Below, piece after piece: positions 23,019 through 30,915 of a stretch of DNA of 33,831 nucleotides (position 1 is the stretch's first letter; the number at the start of each line of letters is the position of its first letter). Under the pieces are notes generated by a model that was given only the letters and a program-made list of their open reading frames with translations, was not told the origin of the DNA and did no database searches. The translations under genes and the position numbers were made by a program. Origin of the DNA: a virus; IMG/VR virus record IMGVR_UViG_3300020430_000054, positions 1 through 33,831 of that record. One strand, written 5' to 3'.

Positions 23019-26000
23019 TTAACATATTAAATTCACTTTTTTATTTTCTTCGTGTTTATGCACTTTTAGATTAAACCTAAAATTTATATCTATCTCCTTG
23101 CCAGTGTTCTTACTTCTCAGTCTTAATTTAAATCTTTTGTTCCAAACTTTATCCAAATTTTCATCGCCAAGGACGTCCTCGGTGTTCATTCGCTCAAGAT
23201 CTGAAAACTTACCAGTGGGTGGTGTATTTAGCGTTCTTTGAGCGAGTGCTGGTATCAAATAAATAAACTGTTTACCATCAAGCGCTGGTTCGATTGGATC
23301 AGACTTAAATGGAACTATTTCAACCTTTAATCTTGTGGCATCATTTATTGTAACCATTTCAATCATGTATACTTCTGACGGGTTTGATCTGTGACCATGT
23401 ATGTCGATTGTTCTAAAAATATAATAATATTTCTTGTTTGGCACTATTCTGTCCAATATCGATACATTATCAGTATACCCCAACCTTCTAGATCTTAAAG
23501 AGTTGTAAAAATCATCATAAGATCCCGGATGCTCCTCCACTCTGAAAGTCTCAAACCCGACGACGGCGTCATCATGACGATGCTTAAGAAGACTGCCCGG
23601 TGACAACACATTCTGCAATGAAAAATTTGCATCTAAATTTATCTCTGTGCCTGGAGTGATTAAGTTTTGTGAAATACACGTTGCATAAAAATGTTGATTG
23701 TCTGTCTGTAATAGTGTTACAGGACGTGCTGAATATTCTCCAGTTGCGGCGGATAGGTTTATTAGAACTTGATTCTTTACACCCTTATATGGCACAAAAT
23801 CAACATTTGGAAATACAGGTGGTTTATCAGTAACAGACACCCTTCTTACTGTTGAGGGCACCACTGCTATGTTTAAAAAGGGCATGTTGACTATACCTAC
23901 TCCCTTTCGAAAGTCATTATCTTCATAGTTATCAAATTTAGAATTTATATCAACATATGCGTACCTGTTTCCGACTATGGCAACTACTCTATTGATTTCA
24001 TAATCATACACCCTACTGTACTTAACCTGAGTGTCTACAAACTTCTCAACTTCTCTATCGTTATTTGACATAATATGAAAAGTACTAATATATGTGCGAG
24101 AATTGTCTACTCTATTGATCAAGTATTTATCGATACTAAAACCAATGACTTCATTTTTTGCGGGGACTCCAGACATTATTTGAGAATATGTTCTTGATCT
24201 AGAATTTATAAATCTTGATATTCTTATCTTTATCAACAACATTCGAAAAATATTAGAAAACTTTTCCATTGGAGACATTTGCGAAGCCATCTGGCCTGTG
24301 TAAAACTTAAACTGCTGATCAAACCATCTAGCAAAATCAAACGATCTATACGGTGTCAAACTTCTAGTGTCTCCGGTTGAAAGCTCAACTCCAAGCGTTT
24401 CTTCTCCTTGTATTGCGTCAAATCCACTTTGTACTATCTGATCTACATAACTAACTCCATCCATATCCAACCTTTCATCCAAGTCTTCATTCATCGCAAC
24501 TTGATTATCAGTATATTGTGATTCTTGATCCGGTTCTAATAGAATACCTTCCACTGCGACATCTGGATTTATATTCGTCCTGTCTGTTCTTAAATTAGAA
24601 AAAAGATTTTTCATAAGCGTGTCGTCACCATTAAGAGTCATTGCTTCAGATAATTGAGATTTTTGTACACTACCCAATTCCATCTCTACAAACATAGGAT
24701 TCATAAACCTGCGGTCGTAAAACATATCCAACTCTTCTCGTGTGTATGAACTTAAATAAAGATTATTCTTCTCATTATCTATATTAAAACCATAATAATC
24801 AGACATATATACTGCCAGCGCACGTTCTGAGTCTTCATTCCTCTCTGCGGCGCCTCGCAAAGTTGAAACAAAATCATTTTGACTTCTGGCATAAGTCCCC
24901 ATAATTGGATTTGAATTTTCAGAAAAATAATTCATTTGATAAAATGAATCTGCAACTTGTAATTTGTTTGACAGACTTTCAATAAAATCTTCTTTTATCG
25001 GAGAACTCAATCCCTCTTTTCTTCTGGATGATGTTTCATAGGATAATTCAGACACCCTAATATAAGGAGATGGTAATTCAATTTCATCCAATACATCACT
25101 AAATATCTTTTCATACATACAATCATAATATGAATAAACCGGTCTAATATCAAAATAAGATTTATTGCCTATATCTAAGACATCCGCCTCTTCTTTTGAA
25201 AGTACATCTACAACGTTTGTTACGATATCTTCATAAAAGTTTCTTCCAACGTGAGGCATTCGACCAGGTCCAGTTGGGTTGAGTGGGTGTGTATTAAATT
25301 CTCGTGGAAACTTTTCCCCATAAAAAGGTATAACCGGAAACGGATTAAGGTTTACCTTTCGAAGTTCTGGAGAAGCAGAAAAGAGTATTATGTTCCAAGA
25401 AGTTGGAGACTGCGGTCTAGATGCCAAAGCTCTAAAGTTTCTAATTATTTCGCCAGATGGTGTTCTAGGTCCGGGTCTAACATATTCTGCTGCATGGTTT
25501 GTTTTCACATTGCCTGCAAAATAGTCAACCCAAGACCATTGCTGCGAGTCAGGACCATAAGACACGGCATATAACTCATGCACTTCATATCCGATCTTGA
25601 GATCTAAAAAGTTTTGCTCACTAAGGGTATCAACAATTTCTTCTAGATTCTCCCACTTGTCTCTTGCAAACACAGATCCAAGACGACCAGGATCTGCCGC
25701 CCTGATAGTCGCATTTTTACCAGGATCAATATATAATATGCCCCAATGAATTGCTCCGCCTGATGCCTTATTTATAAAATAAAAATCCGAACTTCCTTTT
25801 GTTTTCCCATGCTCGATCTTCATCGTATCAGGACTTGTATACTCTTGGGGTCCCGATAAATCACTAGCGTTAACCCACAATTTATCTGCAAACCATCTGA
25901 AAGAATCTGCTGTATACGTAGCGTCGTACACATTTGAAGGCGCCCTAATCGATGTTAATGGTGCCGCCTGAATTGCTAAAATATGTTTTGGTTTTGAAGT

Positions 26001-26441
26001 AAAGAGTTCCCCTAGTCGACCAGAATAGGCGGATGCATTATTGTTAAATAACCAGGTGCTGCGACCAGCTGCAAGATAATTTTGATATCGAGGTGTCAAA
26101 ACTGCGTCTTCTAAATTTTCATTTAATAAGTTTTGTCGATCTTCTGCGATGGTCGCTTGAGCATTTGCCTGCAAGGATGCAAGAAATTCATTATTGTTGA
26201 ATCCGCCCATTCGATTTATGGTATCTGTAAAGACTTCAGCTGGATCAGGGCTCGTAAAGACCGTAACTTCTGGTTCGTCTTCCTGGAACTGCAAAACAGA
26301 TTCCGCAACACTGGGTACGCCAGGAAACCCAGGCATATTGGGAAAGGGTACATTTTGAAATTCAGGTGGCACCTCTTCATCTTCCAATTCCACAACTACC
26401 ACATCAGGATATCTTTGACATGGGTCTCTCTCATCCGCCAT
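23019..26441 (-). CDS. Giant virion protein with FN3-like C-terminal segment
   Basis: A 1140-residue protein. The N-terminal 70 residues are acidic and Pro-rich (VVVVELEDEEVPPEFQNVPF) and probably disordered. The central part is rich in Tyr, Asn and Arg with alpha/beta pattern. Near residues 1001-1030 the sequence PNKKYYYIFRTIDIHGHRSN followed by PSEVY is the typical last-strand signature of a fibronectin type III domain. No enzymatic motif is seen. The start ATG 26441 follows the preceding stop by two bases, and its SD lies inside the glycine codons that end that gene. A tail or baseplate structural protein is likely from size and neighbours. Confidence 0.75.
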   Translation of the reverse strand: MADERDPCQRYPDVVVVELEDEEVPPEFQNVPFPNMPGFPGVPSVAESVLQFQEDEPEVTVFTSPDPAEVFTDTINRMGGFNNNEFLASLQANAQATIAEDRQNLLNENLEDAVLTPRYQNYLAAGRSTWLFNNNASAYSGRLGELFTSKPKHILAIQAAPLTSIRAPSNVYDATYTADSFRWFADKLWVNASDLSGPQEYTSPDTMKIEHGKTKGSSDFYFINKASGGAIHWGILYIDPGKNATIRAADPGRLGSVFARDKWENLEEIVDTLSEQNFLDLKIGYEVHELYAVSYGPDSQQWSWVDYFAGNVKTNHAAEYVRPGPRTPSGEIIRNFRALASRPQSPTSWNIILFSASPELRKVNLNPFPVIPFYGEKFPREFNTHPLNPTGPGRMPHVGRNFYEDIVTNVVDVLSKEEADVLDIGNKSYFDIRPVYSYYDCMYEKIFSDVLDEIELPSPYIRVSELSYETSSRRKEGLSSPIKEDFIESLSNKLQVADSFYQMNYFSENSNPIMGTYARSQNDFVSTLRGAAERNEDSERALAVYMSDYYGFNIDNEKNNLYLSSYTREELDMFYDRRFMNPMFVEMELGSVQKSQLSEAMTLNGDDTLMKNLFSNLRTDRTNINPDVAVEGILLEPDQESQYTDNQVAMNEDLDERLDMDGVSYVDQIVQSGFDAIQGEETLGVELSTGDTRSLTPYRSFDFARWFDQQFKFYTGQMASQMSPMEKFSNIFRMLLIKIRISRFINSRSRTYSQIMSGVPAKNEVIGFSIDKYLINRVDNSRTYISTFHIMSNNDREVEKFVDTQVKYSRVYDYEINRVVAIVGNRYAYVDINSKFDNYEDNDFRKGVGIVNMPFLNIAVVPSTVRRVSVTDKPPVFPNVDFVPYKGVKNQVLINLSAATGEYSARPVTLLQTDNQHFYATCISQNLITPGTEINLDANFSLQNVLSPGSLLKHRHDDAVVGFETFRVEEHPGSYDDFYNSLRSRRLGYTDNVSILDRIVPNKKYYYIFRTIDIHGHRSNPSEVYMIEMVTINDATRLKVEIVPFKSDPIEPALDGKQFIYLIPALAQRTLNTPPTGKFSDLERMNTEDVLGDENLDKVWNKRFKLRLRSKNTGKEIDINFRFNLKVHKHEENKKVNLIC

Positions 26442-26443
26442 TG

Positions 26444-29400
26444 TTAATAACCTCCTCCCCCACTAAATCCACTAAATGCTGCGGCGACAGCTGCCATTGC
26501 CGCACTGGAGTTTGATGAACTCGATGAATCTGAATCATCAGTATTTCCAGTGCCAGTAATAGCAGAAATTGCTGCGGCCGCCTGTGCTGCGCCTGTATTT
26601 GCTGCGGCGCTGATAGCGGATGCTGCTGATGCAACACTTTCTCTACCATCCATTATGGATGACGCCCTAAAAAACCCATGCGAGGATGGCAATCTTTGCC
26701 TGCGTCGACGTCGGGGCATGCGCCCTGGTCCGGATCCTTGACCAATTGCTGCAGCTGTAGCAGCAAGGTCTTCATTTAGTGACCCGCCCGTTAACACATC
26801 CAATGATCCTATATCGATTCTAGATGTCGACGTTAATGATGTCAAACTATTATATGTCAAAGCATTCACACCATTAAATAGCACCGCAGGTGAAGTATCA
26901 TATATGCCGCCGCTTGGAAAATCCGCAGATGCTATTTGTGGGGCGAGATTAGCGATCTGGGCGGACGGAGATAAACTCCCTAGCAATACCCCTATCTGAC
27001 TATATCCAAGGGCGGCAAACCCCTCTAATTCAGGAAAAAAGATACTTCTCTCTTGCCTGTTCTGCTGAACCGGTGTATTGTCTACCAGTCCACACTGATT
27101 CGAATTAATTCTAAAATTAATTTCTGGCGGGATAGCAGTAAGAGGTGAAACGTCTTCTCCGTAAACCACCGTGTTTGGTGACATGTGATCAATCAACCCA
27201 AGAATTCCAGAGTATAAATTTCCTTGCTCCAATTGTTCAAATGATGACATATACGCCAACATCTCATTAAAATTTTCTTCTTCTTGCAATCTTAATAATT
27301 CTTCTATAAAAATACCCAACGCATTCTGCGTGTCTGCATCTTCAGGATCTATTTCAAAGCTTTGCCCATACGGATTTGAATCGTCAGAAGTAGCATCAGG
27401 AACACCACCCATACCACCACCAAAATGCACTATAGTGTCTCCAATAACAACTGAAGATGGGGTTAGCACTATCGGAGCATCAGGTGAAATGTTATAGTTG
27501 TCTATTTCTACCTTCACCCTATTCAAAAGTGCAGCATAGTCTATGACTCTAGGTAAGAATGAAAATGATCTGCCAAGACCATAGTCGAAAAAAATTGATG
27601 GTCTTAAAGTGATATAGTTATCTTGATCGACACCGTAGACGGTATTGTTAAACCACTTTTGAACTTTAATTGTCTTGTCCCCTTTGGATGTATACCCGGA
27701 CCCCTCATTGTTTATTGTTGATCTATAGTCTACATCCAGGTAATCCTCCATCTCTAATACCAAGTCTTCAAAAGATCTTATAAAAGCGCTAATAGTTTCT
27801 GGTCGTGCATTAGACGGGTCTATCATATTAATCAAACTCTGCCTGTCTGCAGTGCCGCCGCCTTGACCGTCAGGCAAATCAAAAACGCCGTCGTCCTTTA
27901 ATGATTTTAAAGCACTTAGTGGACTTTGCAATCGATCATCTCTCTGCACACTGTTAACTGCGCTGCGAGTTAAAGAAACACTAGTTTTACCAAATGAAAA
28001 TTGAGTTAGTATTAAAAATGTATCAACGTAATATGCGAACCCATTATAGTTTGCCCCGAATTCTTGTCTTGCTTCTCTCTTGAATTTATTAGTAAATGAT
28101 TTTGTTCTAGTGTTATAGTTTCCATGCTGAATCCTATCAGCGTACTCTGGATATTCATCTGCGCCGAGACCGATCGGTAGTCCATCTTGTTCCTTTTTTA
28201 TATAATGTGTATCACACATTGGGATTGAGCATTTTTGCTCATATCTTTTCAAATCATTCACGGCGAGGCGGCCGCGCTCTAGAAAGAGTAAAAGAAAATC
28301 TTTTGTTGTATCATTGATGGTTATCTCGACTCCATATTGATGTGTTGTATTACTATTATGATAGTTTGATATTTCATAGTCTTTAACAAAGAAAGATCTC
28401 ATATTGGAAGTTCTGCCAGTCTGTTTTATGTAACCAAAATCATCCTGCTTTTCGATAATTTCCAGAGAGTCGCGAGCATCCGATGTACTGACAACAACAT
28501 GGTCCATTTGATTGTACCTATCAAATTTTATTCTTTTAGGGGCACCAAACTTATTATGCCCAATTGCGGCGTTTGACACCCTTCTTCTCACAATCCTTAT
28601 GCCTACAATCTTCATAAGATAGTTTAGCGGCAAGACATCATAAATTGGAATATTGTGCAACAAGTCATAATACCTAGAATTATTCTTGAATATGTCCTTA
28701 AAATCAACAGTAAATTCTATATTAGTATTTCTTGCTCCATGGTCATAGTCAACAATGACGTTTTCCGTATGAAAAAAATTTTTGTTTCTTTTTTCCAAAT
28801 AAGATAATTCCGGTTTTAAAGATCTGAATCCTTCTAATTGCGCCGGGTAATAATTAACTAATTTTGCTCTTTGTAGTTTTCGAAAATCTTGCACCTTTGT
28901 TACCGGCACCTGAATCGCTTTTAGTCGGGGTCCCATATCCCTTCCAGGGAACCCGGCCATATACCCAACATACCCATTGGGTCCAGGATTGTCACTTGAA
29001 TGATAATGAACTGGTCCGTAATATGGACTATTCGTTTCTGTGTCTCTGTATATTCTTGCCGTTGAAACAACGTTGCCACCAACAAAAATAGAGTCGTATG
29101 TCAGGTCCCCAACCATATAACCAAGCTTGTTTGCATTTTCATTAGAAAATCCATCTATTGATAGTCCTAATTCTGTAAAATCAAAAAAAGTAAAACACAC
29201 CAATGATAAATTGGAACAATTATCCCACTCTTCATTGTTTATTTCGTAAGATCTACTATATGGTATGACGTTTATTACGTTATTATTTTGATCATAAGTT
29301 TCATATATTGTGTTTCTAAATTCAAACCCCAACTCTTGTGGGCGACCATCCTGTATGTATAACTCATTAGTTTTGCCATTTAAGGTATATCCCATGGATA

Positions 29401-29764
29401 AAAACCTTATAGCAAGAGCAAAAGATATATCCTCAGTCCAATGACCTTCTGATAGTTTGTAAACATCTCTTACAAATTCTGTCGCATCTTGCGAATTATT
29501 TAAGAGAACTGTTGCAACCTTTAAAGACTGCAATATTTTACCCTGTAAATCGGACCCGTCTTCACCTTCTCTGGTTTGTGTTATTACACCCAAACCATTT
29601 TGATCCAAGACATCTTTTATATGATAGTCAACCGTGATTTTAGTTTGTCCAGGGCGCTCTGCAGAATACACCCCCAGATCCTCAACTGTTATCCTGTTTG
29701 TATAAATTTTAGGCAGGAATTGTCCAACTATTTGATTTGTGTCGGTGTATCGATTAATGGCCAT
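26444..29764 (-). CDS. Giant virion protein with low-complexity Ala/Ser/Gly C-terminus
   Basis: A 1106-residue protein. Residues about 1-650 are a large mixed alpha/beta region with many aromatic residues. Residues 780-830 have a Gly-rich loop (VHFGGGMGGVPDATSDD). The last 70 residues are Ala/Ser/Gly low complexity (SSSSSNSSAAMAAVAAAFSG, ending GGGGY), after an Arg-rich knot (RMPRRRRRQRLPSS). No signal peptide, membrane segment or enzyme motif is seen. Likely a baseplate or tail structural protein. The start overlaps the previous stop as TGATG. Confidence 0.75.
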   Translation of the reverse strand: MAINRYTDTNQIVGQFLPKIYTNRITVEDLGVYSAERPGQTKITVDYHIKDVLDQNGLGVITQTREGEDGSDLQGKILQSLKVATVLLNNSQDATEFVRDVYKLSEGHWTEDISFALAIRFLSMGYTLNGKTNELYIQDGRPQELGFEFRNTIYETYDQNNNVINVIPYSRSYEINNEEWDNCSNLSLVCFTFFDFTELGLSIDGFSNENANKLGYMVGDLTYDSIFVGGNVVSTARIYRDTETNSPYYGPVHYHSSDNPGPNGYVGYMAGFPGRDMGPRLKAIQVPVTKVQDFRKLQRAKLVNYYPAQLEGFRSLKPELSYLEKRNKNFFHTENVIVDYDHGARNTNIEFTVDFKDIFKNNSRYYDLLHNIPIYDVLPLNYLMKIVGIRIVRRRVSNAAIGHNKFGAPKRIKFDRYNQMDHVVVSTSDARDSLEIIEKQDDFGYIKQTGRTSNMRSFFVKDYEISNYHNSNTTHQYGVEITINDTTKDFLLLFLERGRLAVNDLKRYEQKCSIPMCDTHYIKKEQDGLPIGLGADEYPEYADRIQHGNYNTRTKSFTNKFKREARQEFGANYNGFAYYVDTFLILTQFSFGKTSVSLTRSAVNSVQRDDRLQSPLSALKSLKDDGVFDLPDGQGGGTADRQSLINMIDPSNARPETISAFIRSFEDLVLEMEDYLDVDYRSTINNEGSGYTSKGDKTIKVQKWFNNTVYGVDQDNYITLRPSIFFDYGLGRSFSFLPRVIDYAALLNRVKVEIDNYNISPDAPIVLTPSSVVIGDTIVHFGGGMGGVPDATSDDSNPYGQSFEIDPEDADTQNALGIFIEELLRLQEEENFNEMLAYMSSFEQLEQGNLYSGILGLIDHMSPNTVVYGEDVSPLTAIPPEINFRINSNQCGLVDNTPVQQNRQERSIFFPELEGFAALGYSQIGVLLGSLSPSAQIANLAPQIASADFPSGGIYDTSPAVLFNGVNALTYNSLTSLTSTSRIDIGSLDVLTGGSLNEDLAATAAAIGQGSGPGRMPRRRRRQRLPSSHGFFRASSIMDGRESVASAASAISAAANTGAAQAAAAISAITGTGNTDDSDSSSSSNSSAAMAAVAAAFSGFSGGGGY

Positions 29765-30915
29765 CAGTCTTCACACTCCCCTTCTGCATTTGATAATTGA
29801 GAGTCGATGGCAGCTGCCTCTGGATTTCGAGCGTGTTCTGCATATTTAGCTGCTGCGTGTACAGTGTTGTTGATATCTTCCTGTATCGCCAAAAGTCTCT
29901 TAAACGGGTTTGCGCCATTTAAGTCTGTACCAAAAACACTCTCAACTGTTTCATCCGATCCCACAGTAAAATAATGTTCTATGCTTTTTTTGTTTGGCAT
30001 CAACGCAGGATCGTCTGACCCAAAAGGTCCAGCAATAGGTGAAAAATTTGATAACCTTCTCAACCTCTCAACTGATGCATTGTTTGCTCTCTCGTTTTGT
30101 TCAACCTTTTCTATTTCATAAAACTCATACTCAAAATTTTCTAAATCAAACTGTACGTTATCCTCTATAATACTTAAAACAACTGGTGAGTTTGGAACAT
30201 TCGCCTTGACAGAATCAACAAACAAGATGCTTCTTGGCAGGGGTGAATCCATGTCAAACTCCCACTGTGCAAGTTGCCCATCTGGTCCAACCTCTAAATA
30301 AAACCCATCAAGACTTGCAGGGTCAACTTCCGTTGGGGAAATGTACTCGCCAACAATATCGTAATCAACCTCTAAATTTAAAACTGGTCTTTTTATTCCA
30401 ACGTTTGGAGATGAAGAACTTATGTTTATACTTTCTATTACACCATTGTAAAGGGAATCGATGCGCCATGATGGAGATCTTTGTTCGCCAATCTTAGAAT
30501 TTCCCAACATGTTTCTAACCAAATTTCTATCGTCTGCCCCCATCTTTTCTTCTGTAAACGTATCAATACCATATGCTTGATTGAATGGCATCTCTTCTGT
30601 TCTATTTTTAATTCTAGCTTGCCATCCGAACCCTCTAACTTTTTCAACTTCGTGCCCATTTAAGGATTTAATTCTTGTCTCGACACCATCATGCTCATAC
30701 AATGCTCGCAAACGCTGAGTGTCTTTCTGTATTCTGTTTGATGCTTCTTTTGCAGTTTCTTTATTTTCAACACCAGCGTAGGAGGGGTCATAAAGTATTT
30801 CATCATCCGAAAACGCATAAAATGTCGGTTTTAATTTTCCCTTTGAAAGCAAGTATTTGCCCAATTGAGTCAATTGAACATCTAGAACTTCCTCTTTTTT
30901 ATTGAAAAAAGTCAA
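29764..30915 (-). CDS. Virion protein with LD-x-LT-x-x-G / DDEI N-terminal domain, paralogue B2
   Basis: A 383-residue protein. I place the start at TTG 30915, overlapping the preceding stop as TTGA, with AGGAG about nine bases upstream; no ATG is available near the conserved start. The N-terminal 45 residues (VLDVQLTQLGKYLLSKG and AFSDDEILYDPSY) align with the gene at 21965-22981. The centre is helical (NRIQKDTQRLRALYEHDG) and later parts are beta. The last 30 residues are acidic and Ala-rich (EGECED at the end). Likely a virion or tail assembly protein coupled to both giant neighbours. Confidence 0.78.
   Translation of the reverse strand: MTFFNKKEEVLDVQLTQLGKYLLSKGKLKPTFYAFSDDEILYDPSYAGVENKETAKEASNRIQKDTQRLRALYEHDGVETRIKSLNGHEVEKVRGFGWQARIKNRTEEMPFNQAYGIDTFTEEKMGADDRNLVRNMLGNSKIGEQRSPSWRIDSLYNGVIESINISSSSPNVGIKRPVLNLEVDYDIVGEYISPTEVDPASLDGFYLEVGPDGQLAQWEFDMDSPLPRSILFVDSVKANVPNSPVVLSIIEDNVQFDLENFEYEFYEIEKVEQNERANNASVERLRRLSNFSPIAGPFGSDDPALMPNKKSIEHYFTVGSDETVESVFGTDLNGANPFKRLLAIQEDINNTVHAAAKYAEHARNPEAAAIDSQLSNAEGECED

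Noticed and set aside
25760-25785. TATAAATA-like strings resembling T4 late promoters on the minus strand
   Set aside because: They occur inside coding sequence in AT-rich codons and not before gene starts; none of the true gaps has a match.
26431-26649. 72-codon minus-strand frame with Gln/His/Pro-rich product
   Set aside because: It is an out-of-frame reading of the Ala/Ser-rich end of the 1106-residue protein and lacks a ribosome site.
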